Assembly: GCA_010672185.1 (NCBI GenBank)
Contig: JAAHHL010000032.1
Location: 36,280 to 100,279 of the forward strand
Source of the DNA: Caldora sp. SIO3E6
GTDB lineage: Bacteria > Cyanobacteriota > Cyanobacteriia > Cyanobacteriales > Coleofasciculaceae
Length of the DNA stretch: 64,000 nt
Direction of reading: 5' to 3'
The position numbers were made by a program, and so were the translations under genes. The notes beneath the pieces were generated by a model. That model was not told the origin of the DNA. It ran no database searches and saw only the letters and a program-made list of their open reading frames with translations. Positions 55,393-63,773 of this stretch are shown in pieces. Numbering within the stretch: the first letter of the stretch is position 1; every line of letters begins with the position of its first letter.

Positions 55393-57758
55393 TGATGAGT
55401 GAAGCGAGTACCACAGATTATGAAATTGCTGTCGAGCGAGTTGTCGGATTTCTTCAACAATTCGATCACGCACATTTCTACTTAGCTTGTCATGCTGCAT
55501 TTCCACTGGTAATCACGCCCGACTTACTTTACCGAATATGGTTGCGCTTTGTACCCCAAGCACCTTGGACAGCAGTTGCTCGCGTACTTCTATCTCGTTT
55601 GTGTCGTGAGGTAGGGTATGAGCTTTACGAAATGGACATTGCGGTTCGCAATTTGCTGTTAGCAGATCTCAAGGATAATGAGGAATTTAATCAAGAAAAG
55701 CCCAGATTAGAAGAATTAGCAGATTTTTTGACCAGCTATGTAACCCAACAGTTTGCTGAGGACAATCCTCATACAAACAATTTAGCACAGGCACAGTCCT
55801 GGACTGCCCTTGCCTATACTAAACCAGAGCAACTTAGCCGCAAATTATTAGAGGCAATCGAGCAGAAGTTGCAACAGAAAAATTGGAAAGAGTTATTTCG
55901 CTTATCCTCATTAGTAGAAACTTTTGCCGAACCCCTAGCTGAATTTGCTCCACTATTGATTACTTACGCTCGTGGAATGGCGAATTTTACGGTTGGAGAT
56001 GAAGAAGGTGCTACAGAGCAATTCAGCAAGTTACCAAGACGCGATCGCCTGGTGGATATTGACGGAATAAGTTTGTCAATTCCTGATGAAGTACCTCTAA
56101 CTACAGTAGAACTAGATTTCTTACAAAGGTTGCTACAGGTCATTTCAAATAGCAATGACAATCTTGAAATGGTCTACCAAATTTTACACGAGAACTCAGA
56201 TAAACTTGATACCAGCTCCACTGATTCATTGCGTGAATATGCAGAAAATTTTATTAGAATAGAAGAACTGGAGCAAGCAAGAGCCATTGCTAAAAATATT
56301 ACAACTCTCAGTTATATACTACTCCAGTTTCCCTTGGGAAGTAGGGCAAATAACTTAGAGATTGCTATTACTGGTTACGAAATTACTTTAGAGGTTTACG
56401 CCCGCAAAGCTTTTCCCCAAGACTGGGCAAAAACCCAAAATGACCTGGGGATCGCTTACAGAAACAGAATCAAAGGGGATAAAGCCAACAATATAGAAGT
56501 CGCTATCTCGGCTTTTTTAGCTGCTTTAGAGGTTTACACCCGCGAGGCTTTTCCACAACAATGGGTAGGTATCCAAAATAACTTGGGGAATGCTTACTCA
56601 GACAGAATCAGAGGGAGTAAAGCCAAGAATCTAGAAGCCGCTATTTCGGCTTTCCGAGCCGCTTTATCGGTCTCTACCCGCGAGGCTTTTCCACAACAAT
56701 GGGCAAGTATCCAAAACAACCTGGGGAATGCTTACTTAGACAGAATCAGAGGAGATAAAGCCGAGAATCTAGAAGCTGCTATCTCAGCTTATCAAGCCGC
56801 TTTATCAATCTCTACCCGCGAAGCTTTTCCCCAAGACTGGGCAGAAACTATAAATAACCTTGGTTTTGCTTACAAAAACAGAATCAGAGGGAATAAAGCT
56901 GAGAATATAGAAACCGCTATCTCGGCTTTTCAAGATGCTTTAGAGGTTTACACCCGCGAGGCTTTTCCCCAAGACTGGGCAGAAACTATAAATAACCTTG
57001 GTCTTGCTTACAAAGACAGAATCCTAGGGGAAAAAGCTGAGAATATAGAAACCGCTATCTCGGCTTTTCAAGATGCTTTAGAGGTTTACACCCGCGAGGC
57101 TTTTCCCCAAGACTGGGCAGAAACTATAAATAACCTTGGTCTTGCTTACAAAGACAGAATCCTAGGGGAGAAAGCTGAGAATATAGAAGATGCAATCTCG
57201 GCTTTACGATCTGCTTTAGAGGTATACACCCGCGAAGCTTTTCCTCAAGATTGGGCAGCAGTTCAGAAAAATTTGGGTACTGCATACAGCAATCGCATTC
57301 GAGGCGAAAGAGCAGAAAATGTGGAAATTGCTATTGGTTGTTTCCTTGGTTCATTAGAAGTATACACTCATGAAGCATTCCCTCAAAACTATCTAGAAAC
57401 TTTATTTGACCTGGGGCTTGCTTATCAGTCTAACCAACAATTTCGTGATGCATATAATACCCTTGCTAAGGCTATTGAAACTCTAGAATCTGTTCAAGGA
57501 GCGATATTACCCAGCTTTAGCAAAAATATTTATCAAAGCATGGTTAAAAGCTGCCTCAAACTAGGCTATACTGACAAAGCTGTTGAATACGTTGAGCGGA
57601 GTAAAGCACATAGCTTGGTCAAACTCTTTACCAACTACAATCTCTATCCAAAAGGCAATATTCCAGACTCTGTTCTGAATGAGTTAAAACACCTGCGTTT
57701 GGAAATTTCTAGAGAACAGCTACGGCTTGAAGCTAAAAATAAACATGGAAAGAGGTGA
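55392..57758 (+). CDS. vWA-MoxR-associated protein with TPR scaffold, 788 aa
   Basis: Residues 1-220 resemble the N-terminal region usual for the third gene of cyanobacterial MoxR-vWA operons (HFYLACHAAFPLVITPDLLYR, then CREVGYELYEMDIAVRN). Then come the array's linker module (NSDKLDTSS), seven 46-aa TPRs plus one, and the YVERSKAHSLVKLF hinge. The frame stops just into the coiled coil, where other array proteins continue to CHAT. The CHAT part is the next gene. The protein therefore joins the MoxR-vWA machine to the array-type scaffold. ATG 55392 is followed directly by a second ATG. Confidence 0.85.
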   Translation: MMSEASTTDYEIAVERVVGFLQQFDHAHFYLACHAAFPLVITPDLLYRIWLRFVPQAPWTAVARVLLSRLCREVGYELYEMDIAVRNLLLADLKDNEEFNQEKPRLEELADFLTSYVTQQFAEDNPHTNNLAQAQSWTALAYTKPEQLSRKLLEAIEQKLQQKNWKELFRLSSLVETFAEPLAEFAPLLITYARGMANFTVGDEEGATEQFSKLPRRDRLVDIDGISLSIPDEVPLTTVELDFLQRLLQVISNSNDNLEMVYQILHENSDKLDTSSTDSLREYAENFIRIEELEQARAIAKNITTLSYILLQFPLGSRANNLEIAITGYEITLEVYARKAFPQDWAKTQNDLGIAYRNRIKGDKANNIEVAISAFLAALEVYTREAFPQQWVGIQNNLGNAYSDRIRGSKAKNLEAAISAFRAALSVSTREAFPQQWASIQNNLGNAYLDRIRGDKAENLEAAISAYQAALSISTREAFPQDWAETINNLGFAYKNRIRGNKAENIETAISAFQDALEVYTREAFPQDWAETINNLGLAYKDRILGEKAENIETAISAFQDALEVYTREAFPQDWAETINNLGLAYKDRILGEKAENIEDAISALRSALEVYTREAFPQDWAAVQKNLGTAYSNRIRGERAENVEIAIGCFLGSLEVYTHEAFPQNYLETLFDLGLAYQSNQQFRDAYNTLAKAIETLESVQGAILPSFSKNIYQSMVKSCLKLGYTDKAVEYVERSKAHSLVKLFTNYNLYPKGNIPDSVLNELKHLRLEISREQLRLEAKNKHGKR
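56820..57233 (+). repeat. three near-identical 138-bp TPR units
   Basis: Three consecutive units coding EAFPQDWAETINNLG or close variants are nearly identical over most of their length, including a ~100-bp stretch repeated almost exactly. They indicate recent unit duplication in the scaffold gene. Confidence 0.88.
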
Positions 57759-57763
57759 AAGAT

Positions 57764-59191
57764 ATGGCAGCAGGTGGTCGTCGCGATAGTCCCCTCACGG
57801 CGAAAGAAGCCAAGGATGCGATCGAAAATACAGTGCGAGAATCTATTCCGCCTGGAAAAAAACCAGTTACTCAAGCTACTCAGACTAGACTTGCTCAATT
57901 GCAGCAACAGTTAGATGACTTAATTAATCGTGAAATTTTACCAATCGATCCAAGCTTCAGTCTCACTCAAAAGATTGAGCCCATATCTTTTGAACAAATC
58001 CAATCTCTTATAGATGAAGACACTGCTATTTTAGAGTGGTATCTCGGAGATGACAATTTTCTGGTTTTCATTATCACCCGTCAATCTGAATCTCCAATAG
58101 TTTGGCAATCTTCTTCTGAGGATAATTCAGCACTAATGCATTGGGCTAATGAATATTGGCATAATTACTATGAAGACCAACAAGCATGGCAAGAACAACT
58201 GTCACGCAGGCTGGAAAATTTAGCCCATATCTTACATCTGGATGAGATATTGGACTACTTGCCGGAAACTTTCGACCAGCTAATTTTAATTCCCCATCGC
58301 ATCCTTAACTGTTTTCCTCTTCATGCTCTTCCCCTTGCAGATGGGTCATGTCTACTTGACCGTTTTTTCGGTCGCGTTCGTTATGTCCCTAGTTGTCAGC
58401 TGTTACAATTGATTCAAACTAGGCAACGTCCTGAGTTTACCAACTTTTTAGGCATCCAAAATCCTGGCGACAATCTACCTTTCGCTGATTTGGAAATAGA
58501 AATGATTAAGGGATACTTTCCCTCTGTAAATGTTTTAGCTAGAACTGCTGCGACCAAGGATGCACTGAATAATCAAACACTCAACTCTGTTCATTGTCTG
58601 CATTTCTCTGGTAACAGCGCATTTAATAGATATTCCCCTCTACAGTCAGCTTTATTCCTAGCAGATAGTCTTATATCTACTATTCCTGCCAATTCCAATC
58701 CCAGCCAGTATTGGACATTAAGTGAAAATGCGGCCATTGACCTTAGCAAATGCCTTACTGTAGAAGAAATTTTTCAGCTCGACTTGAGCCAATGTCGTTT
58801 AGTTAACCTTTCTGCTTGCGAAACAGCTCTAACCGACTGGACAAGTGCTAGTGACGAGTATATTGGTTTTCCCAGTGCTTTTTTATTGGCAGGTAGTGCA
58901 AGCGTAGTTGGCAGTCTTTGGGCACCCAGCGACTTATCCACAGCTTTATTGATGATTGAGTTATATCGGAATCTACAATTAGGTTCTACAGTGGAAGTTG
59001 CCCTTAACGAAGCTCAAATATGGCTCCGAGATATTACTAAAAGAGAACTCGAACAATGGATAGTAAAGCAATTACAACTACCTCCAGCAGTTAAGATGAA
59101 TCTGCGTCGTCGTCTTTATCAATTTGAGGATGATGCCCAACCATTTCGGGAACCTCTCCACTGGGCGGCATTCTGCGCTATAGGTCAATAG
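57764..59191 (+). CDS. CHAT pseudoprotease (catalytic His lost), 475 aa
   Basis: I place the start at ATG 57764 (MAAGGRR), eight bases after agagg; the GTG at 57755 is an alternative. Residues 1-30 match the C-terminal tail of the small protein encoded at 59202. The rest is the coiled coil and CHAT domain missing from the previous gene. Cys352 (LSACETA) is retained, but the HFSCHG motif reads HFSGNSA, so the catalytic His is Asn284. The domain should therefore be proteolytically dead. In a conflict operon an inactive CHAT could serve as a docking, decoy or inhibitory subunit. It ends AAFCAIGQ. Confidence 0.85.
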   Translation: MAAGGRRDSPLTAKEAKDAIENTVRESIPPGKKPVTQATQTRLAQLQQQLDDLINREILPIDPSFSLTQKIEPISFEQIQSLIDEDTAILEWYLGDDNFLVFIITRQSESPIVWQSSSEDNSALMHWANEYWHNYYEDQQAWQEQLSRRLENLAHILHLDEILDYLPETFDQLILIPHRILNCFPLHALPLADGSCLLDRFFGRVRYVPSCQLLQLIQTRQRPEFTNFLGIQNPGDNLPFADLEIEMIKGYFPSVNVLARTAATKDALNNQTLNSVHCLHFSGNSAFNRYSPLQSALFLADSLISTIPANSNPSQYWTLSENAAIDLSKCLTVEEIFQLDLSQCRLVNLSACETALTDWTSASDEYIGFPSAFLLAGSASVVGSLWAPSDLSTALLMIELYRNLQLGSTVEVALNEAQIWLRDITKRELEQWIVKQLQLPPAVKMNLRRRLYQFEDDAQPFREPLHWAAFCAIGQ

Positions 59192-59201
59192 GAGTAAAAA
59201 A

Positions 59202-59564
59202 ATGGCACTATCCCCTTACGAAGAAACTATCCTAGATTTTGTCTACATTGCTGAAAAACAACCCGAACTATTCACAGCAAAAGACCGTGCTGATTTAGCC
59301 CAATTGGTAGCAACCCTCCCAGAGGACGTGGAAGAAATATCCAATCAGATCGCACTCTGGTGCGAAAGCCATCCCCACATCCTAGATGCCATTTTTGACC
59401 TACCCGTTGAAGAATCAGCCAGCCTTCGAGCAGCAGGCGGTCGCGATACTTCCCTTACAGGTAAAGAGAGCAAGGACGCGATCGAAAACACAGTTCGGGA
59501 GAGTATTCCTCCCAAAAACTCAAACTCCCCTCCGCCTAAAACAAAAAGCGCTGACGATACCTAA
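59202..59564 (+). CDS. small acidic CHAT-associated protein, 120 aa
   Basis: The ATG follows aggag, which overlaps the previous stop. Residues 1-75 are helical and acidic (ILDFVYIAEKQPELF, then LVATLPEDVEEISNQIA), and the tail (about 77-105) contains AAGGRDTSLTGKESKD followed by AIENTVRESIPP, also found at the start of the CHAT pseudoprotease. Small proteins of this look accompany caspase-like genes in cyanobacteria. The shared tail suggests the two bind the same partner, or that a piece of this gene was copied into the CHAT gene. Confidence 0.7.
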   Translation: MALSPYEETILDFVYIAEKQPELFTAKDRADLAQLVATLPEDVEEISNQIALWCESHPHILDAIFDLPVEESASLRAAGGRDTSLTGKESKDAIENTVRESIPPKNSNSPPPKTKSADDT

Positions 59565-59597
59565 ACAGATCTCAAGCTCAAATACAGAAGAGAATTT

Positions 59598-59629
59598 GGT
59601 TGATATAGGGTAATCAGTCTGTATCAACC
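59598..59629. terminator. hairpin between convergent operons
   Basis: The arms ggttgata and tatcaacc form a perfect 8-bp stem around a 16-nt loop, in the 87-bp gap between the small CHAT-associated gene and the oppositely oriented tail genes. There is no clear T-run, so this is a candidate stop or barrier rather than a textbook intrinsic terminator. Confidence 0.45.
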
Positions 59630-59651
59630 GGATTTGGTATTAGAATGTTGT

Positions 59652-60659
59652 TCAACTTGGCGATTCTTCATACAGTTTTCTTCCCTTGACTTCGGTCACC
59701 CAACCATTGTTACTAAGGGAATTTCGCAATTCCTGAATCTGGTAATTTCCATCAAATACCCCATACCCAGTTAGGGAAAAATTGTTACCAAGCTTAACTC
59801 TACCGTCTCCTTCTATTGCGAATTCAACAAGCCTGCTTAGGGAGTTAGAGCGCCTCCACAAAGCTCTTGCTCCTAGCCTTGCTTGCTCAAAATCTTCATA
59901 AACTATAGAACCCTTGAGGGTATCTGTGGAAAATACAAAGTCATCCAATAGGATAGCAGTTTCTCCGTTAGTTCCATATTCTGCTTGAAATGATTGATAA
60001 GTTCCGTTATTGCTTTGAGTAAACCTGAGTGATGGACTTTGTAGGATATCGTCTTTGTCAAAATCCCAAGTGTTCGTAGCATTATCTAGGAGTTCCCAGC
60101 TTTGGAAATAAATTCTACCTTGGTCATCGAATCGGAAAACATGGTCAAAATCTCTTGCTAAGTCCATGAGAAATTCAAGATCTGACTTGTCCTTCTGTTC
60201 CCAAGCCGTAAAGTTAATATTTTCTCTAATGCCGCTCACTCCTAGGCTGTGTTCTGTTGCGATCGCAGATACTATTCCCCCTAAACTCAGATTGCTAAAT
60301 GTCCGAGTCTTTTTAGTCCTCAAAGCCAGGTTCAAAGGTCTGTTGATGGCTTGCAGATTAATAACATCTGGTGGTGAGGATAGCTCCACTCTATCCAAGT
60401 AGAACCTACCTGGGGATAACCTTCTGTCAGGGGTGTGATTCTCATAGAATAATTCTACATCAAGGCTATCCCCAATACCATTAAACATAGGGTCTTGCTG
60501 GAATTTCATCTCATCATCTCGAATTTTCAAAGCAACAGATGTGGCGGCGTCTGTTAACCTTTGGGTAATGCTAATATCCAGTACAAAGCTTCTGATGAAA
60601 CCTGAGATGTCCAGATTGGATGTATTGTAGATGATTGAAAGGTAGGGTCTGAGAGGCAT
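59652..60659 (-). CDS. phage late control protein D / baseplate hub (gpD-like)
   Basis: The 335-aa protein matches the P2 gpD type: N-terminal beta-rich segment with a VxLKIRDDEM region, a central FSNLSLGGIVSAIA and EQKDKSDLEFLMDLARDFDH motif typical of gpD and VgrG-like hub proteins (tail-tube/baseplate hub), and a C-terminal GYGVFDGNYQIQE segment. In contractile tails it caps the tube and contributes to the baseplate. It follows the gpU-like and tape-measure genes on the same strand, as in P2-like tail operons. Confidence 0.78.
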   Translation of the reverse strand: MPLRPYLSIIYNTSNLDISGFIRSFVLDISITQRLTDAATSVALKIRDDEMKFQQDPMFNGIGDSLDVELFYENHTPDRRLSPGRFYLDRVELSSPPDVINLQAINRPLNLALRTKKTRTFSNLSLGGIVSAIATEHSLGVSGIRENINFTAWEQKDKSDLEFLMDLARDFDHVFRFDDQGRIYFQSWELLDNATNTWDFDKDDILQSPSLRFTQSNNGTYQSFQAEYGTNGETAILLDDFVFSTDTLKGSIVYEDFEQARLGARALWRRSNSLSRLVEFAIEGDGRVKLGNNFSLTGYGVFDGNYQIQELRNSLSNNGWVTEVKGRKLYEESPS

Positions 60660-60664
60660 TTAGA

Positions 60665-60689
60665 GAATTTAGAATTTAGAATTTAGAAT
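60665..60689 (-). repeat. heptamer repeat (GAATTTA)3
   Basis: Three full copies plus four bases lie between the gpD-like start and the gpU-like stop. It is the same unit as the larger array at 61108. Confidence 0.85.
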
Positions 60690-60692
60690 GGA

Positions 60693-61103
60693 TTAGCTTG
60701 GAGCGACATAGTGTTCAATTAACTGTACTCTGATGTCAGCCATGATAATTGTTGAGCCGTTCATTTTGGCATAATTTATTTCTAGATTTTCAAAAACATA
60801 ATTACCTAAAGACTTAGTTCCAATCTTCAACTCAAACACTCCAGCCTCCATATCGTAGAGAAACTGCAAGCCAGCCAATTGGCTATCAGGAGAAGTTGGA
60901 GGGTCAGAAAAGTCATCTCGGTGGAACCTAGCCCTAATTTCAGCAGTTTTTAATCCGTATCCTAAGAGCTGCGATCGCGACTTTCCTCTAATAGTCTTCA
61001 ACTCTGCTACTTGACGTTGCTGATTGGTTTCAATAGCCAAGACTTGGCTTTCTCGGAAACCGAAAGTGTTAGTACTGTCTGATAGTGTTGCCAGGATTGT
61101 CAT
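60693..61103 (-). CDS. phage tail protein, gpU-like
   Basis: The 136-aa protein has the size and position of P2 gpU (tail terminator or tail-associated protein), just downstream of the tape measure and upstream of gpD. Visible features are FGFRESQVLAIETNQQRQV near the N-terminus, a polar middle, and GTKSLGNYVFENLEIN followed by ADIRVQLIEHY at the C-terminus. The assignment rests on size and gene order as well as composition, so it is less certain than the tape measure. Confidence 0.6.
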   Translation of the reverse strand: MTILATLSDSTNTFGFRESQVLAIETNQQRQVAELKTIRGKSRSQLLGYGLKTAEIRARFHRDDFSDPPTSPDSQLAGLQFLYDMEAGVFELKIGTKSLGNYVFENLEINYAKMNGSTIIMADIRVQLIEHYVAPS

Positions 61104-61107
61104 GAAA

Positions 61108-61153
61108 AATTTAGAATTTAGAATTTAGAATTTAGAATTTAGAATTTAGAATT
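61108..61153 (-). repeat. heptamer repeat (AATTTAG)6
   Basis: Six tandem copies plus four bases lie directly at the downstream end of the four-helix-bundle gene. The same unit in the opposite orientation lies on the other side of that gene (61540-61615), so the gene sits between inverted heptamer arrays. Confidence 0.9.
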
Positions 61154-61509
61154 ATTTTTGACTCTTAGTATTTTTAATGATTGCATGAATGATAGCAATT
61201 AATTCGTTGGATTCGTTTAGTATAGGTAGCAATCGTGCTTCTAGTTGTTTCTCTGTAGCGATTAAGATTTTCAACCAATAATTTGTCTCTCGTGCTTCCT
61301 TGAGAGCAATAGTCATTTTATGAATAAAGTCTGGTTTACTTTCTGCATTTTGTGCTTCCTCAACATTAGCTCCAATACTTGTTCCAGAGCGGATTAACTG
61401 CTTGCTGATATCATATCCAGTCCCACCATTCTCTCTCAAGAATTTACATAGATTGACTATTCTTATACTAAAATTTAGCGTTCTTTCCTGTATATCTTTT
61501 TTTTACCAT
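61152..61509 (-). pseudogene. four-helix-bundle (S23/IVP family) gene, out of frame at an A8 tract
   Basis: The C-terminal part (61152-61439) reads SKQLIRSGTSIGANVEEAQ, then ALKEARETNYWLKILI, the hallmark of the four-helix-bundle/23S rRNA intervening-sequence protein family (about 120 aa). Family sequence continues in frame upstream of the ATG at 61439 (KDIQERTLNFSIRIVNLC) until it meets a stop. A better ATG at 61509 is one base out of frame because of an eight-A run (61497-61504 on the plus strand as T8). Seven A's would give an intact protein of ~118 aa. So the gene is either frameshifted or depends on slippage at the A-run. The role of the family is unknown. Confidence 0.72.
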
Positions 61510-61539
61510 GTTTCAAATGTTGTGATAATTTCTTCCCCA

Positions 61540-61615
61540 ATTCTAAATTCTAAATTCCCAATATTGTGATAATTTCTTACCAATTCTAAATTCTAAATTC
61601 TAAATTCTAAATTCC
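61540..61615 (+). repeat. heptamer arrays (ATTCTAA)2 and (ATTCTAA)4
   Basis: Two groups of the unit attctaa (61540-61553 and 61583-61610) are each preceded by nearly the same stretch containing ttgtgataatttctt, so a composite of leader and heptamers is itself duplicated. The second group codes the last residues (EFRI) and stop of the tape-measure gene. Confidence 0.88.
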
Positions 61616-63663
61616 AATCTGCCGCGCCGTCCCGTCACCCGTTCAATTAAATCCAAAAACTGCTCATCCCTGGACTCCAAAGCATTAATTATTGCTTGAG
61701 GATCAGCGCTACTGTTAATGGTTATATTGGGCTTATATTCAATATTGACAATATCACCATTATTACTCCCAGAAGAAGCAGAAGTAAATTCTCTCCGGAT
61801 ATCCCCTGCAACTGAATGGGTTGCTCGAACAGGAAGATGTGCTGATTGTTTAATACCCTTACTTATTGTGCCCATCATGCCCTGTCCTACGGTATCAATA
61901 TCACTCAATGCCCCCCATTTAGCAGGAGAAGATGGCAGCAAACCACGGATACGAGTTACCATATCCTGGACTGCCTCAATCGGAGCCGAAGCAGCGGCAA
62001 TAATACCTTGAGCAAAGTTACCGACTAATGAGCGTCCCGCCGCCAATGCTTGACTGGGTAGCGCCTTGATAGCAGCAATCACCTGATTTGCCATCGATTG
62101 TGCTTGGGAGACGACTTCACCAACCCTGGTTCTCACAGCATTTACTATTCCCCCAAAGGTTTCAGTAACATACTGTTTAACTTGGACAAACCTGAACTTA
62201 ACCTCGGTTACCCAGCTAACAATGGTAGCTTTAACTGCACCAAAGACAGCGGCGGTAGTATCTTTGAGTGCCTCCCAATTAGTAATAACTTGGGTTACAG
62301 CAAACCCCACACTAGCTAATGCTGCCACACCCAAAGCCACCGGAGCAGCGAGCGCACCTATAGCCACACCAGCACCAGCTACCACAGGAGCCAAAGTAGT
62401 AAAGGTAGTAATCAAACCTCCTACAGCAGTTGCTACGGTTCCCGCCACTACTAAAAATCCCCCAGCAGCAGCGGCAACTCCAGCAAAGGCTACCCCAACT
62501 GTTACAATCCTGGGATGGGCTTGGGCAAAGTCGGCAAAACCAATAATTACCGGTTGGATTGCTAAGAGTGTGTTATTCAGTGCAGGTAGGATAGCTGACC
62601 CTATGGTAATGCCAATCTCCCTAAAGTTATTTCCCAGCAGCTGTAGTTGATTAGCAGTGGTTGCACTCCTAGCTGCGAACTCATCCTGTAAACTGGTGGC
62701 AGTCTTAGCGCGATCGCCCGCTAATCCGAGTGCCTGTTCAAGTACATTGAGGTTAGTAGTAACCAGGGAAATATCATCCTGGTACTCGGAGCCAAATAAT
62801 TCCAACAGTATTTTAGGTCTTTGAGCCTCATCCAGTTGTTGAATCCTCTTGAGAAAATCAACAATTGACTGGGAACCCTTCTCCCTCACACTCCTTTCCA
62901 ACTCCTCAGCACTCAACCCAATGGCTCCCAATGCCTCCCTAAATCCTTTACTTTGTCCCGTAGCTGTCTGCATCTTAGTCAACAAAGCATTAATCCCTGT
63001 CGCCGCCACTTCTGGAGGCTTACCCAGTGCAATAAACGCTGACGATAAAGCCGCTGCTTCTGAGCCTACTAATCCAAAAGTCTTGGCAGTACCACCAATT
63101 CTTTGAAGAGTGTTGACAATCTCTGGAGCCTTAGCTGCCATATTATTGGAAAGATGATTAACAGCTCCCAGCAGGTTCTCAATCTCATCGATGCCCACTC
63201 CCATAATATTGGAAATCTTACCAATTGATTCCCCAGCCTGAGCCGCCGTAATATCAAAAGCGACACCAGCCTTAGCAGTGATTTCCGTGAAGCGTAGCAA
63301 CTGTTTTTGAGGAATACCCATCTGAGCACCCGCTGCTGCTATTTGTTGTAAGCCTGTAGCAGCAATAGGGATATCGCGAGACAGCTTGAGGATATTCCCT
63401 GAAAACGACTTAACAACCTTATCAGATGCATTTATTACCTTATTTAAATCCGCTGTCGCCTCCTCAAAAGCCAAAGCTTCCTTAACCGCTACCCCTAACC
63501 CAGCAGTAATCGGAACCGCGATCGCCGCCCCTGCACCTACAGCAGTTCCACCGATACTACTCAGTTTACTAGAAAGAGCATTAGCTTTACTCTCTATCTG
63601 TTGGAATCCAGATAGAGCACCCTGAACATTGGCGTTAAATCTAATAGTCTCGGTAATTGCCAT
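61600..63663 (-). CDS. phage tail tape-measure protein, 687 aa
   Basis: I place the start at ATG 63663 (MAITETIRFNANV), because the longer frame is made of heptamer repeats. The N-terminal third has the phage_min_tail-type core (EEATADLNKVI, LQQIAAAGAQMGIP, KISNIMGVGIDE, LGKPPEVAATGINALL, LLELFGSEYQD). A very hydrophobic Ala/Gly-rich segment (about 400-500) and a basic C-terminal region follow. Tape-measure proteins fix tail length and pass into the host membrane. The gene is short, as for a short tail or a trimmed element. The C-terminal tail is repeat-derived. Confidence 0.9.
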   Translation of the reverse strand: MAITETIRFNANVQGALSGFQQIESKANALSSKLSSIGGTAVGAGAAIAVPITAGLGVAVKEALAFEEATADLNKVINASDKVVKSFSGNILKLSRDIPIAATGLQQIAAAGAQMGIPQKQLLRFTEITAKAGVAFDITAAQAGESIGKISNIMGVGIDEIENLLGAVNHLSNNMAAKAPEIVNTLQRIGGTAKTFGLVGSEAAALSSAFIALGKPPEVAATGINALLTKMQTATGQSKGFREALGAIGLSAEELERSVREKGSQSIVDFLKRIQQLDEAQRPKILLELFGSEYQDDISLVTTNLNVLEQALGLAGDRAKTATSLQDEFAARSATTANQLQLLGNNFREIGITIGSAILPALNNTLLAIQPVIIGFADFAQAHPRIVTVGVAFAGVAAAAGGFLVVAGTVATAVGGLITTFTTLAPVVAGAGVAIGALAAPVALGVAALASVGFAVTQVITNWEALKDTTAAVFGAVKATIVSWVTEVKFRFVQVKQYVTETFGGIVNAVRTRVGEVVSQAQSMANQVIAAIKALPSQALAAGRSLVGNFAQGIIAAASAPIEAVQDMVTRIRGLLPSSPAKWGALSDIDTVGQGMMGTISKGIKQSAHLPVRATHSVAGDIRREFTSASSGSNNGDIVNIEYKPNITINSSADPQAIINALESRDEQFLDLIERVTGRRGRLEFRI

Positions 63664-63690
63664 CTGATGATTAGGTGTTAGGGATTGAAA

Positions 63691-63725
63691 GTAATGAGTA
63701 ATGAGTAATGAGTAATGAGTAATGA
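63691..63725 (+). repeat. heptamer repeat (GTAATGA)5
   Basis: Five tandem copies lie between the tape-measure start and the tail chaperone gene. They are related to, but distinct from, the AATTTAG unit. Confidence 0.9.
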
Positions 63726-63747
63726 GTTTAGAACTCACTCATTCTTC

Positions 63748-63771
63748 ATTCTAAATTCTAAATTCTAAATT
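63748..63771 (+). repeat. heptamer repeat (ATTCTAA)3
   Basis: Three copies plus three bases end a few bases from the stop of the tail chaperone frame. The unit is the same as at 61540. Confidence 0.88.
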
Positions 63772-63773
63772 CT

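Noticed and set aside
61718..63625. Plus-strand open frames across the tape-measure gene
   Set aside because: They are complements of the Ala/Gly-rich coding region with Pro/Ala/Thr-rich shadow translations.
63664..63738. 25-residue N-terminal extension of the tape-measure protein
   Set aside because: It is coded mostly by the GTAATGA heptamer repeat (LITHY repeats), with a typical tape-measure start at MAITETI.
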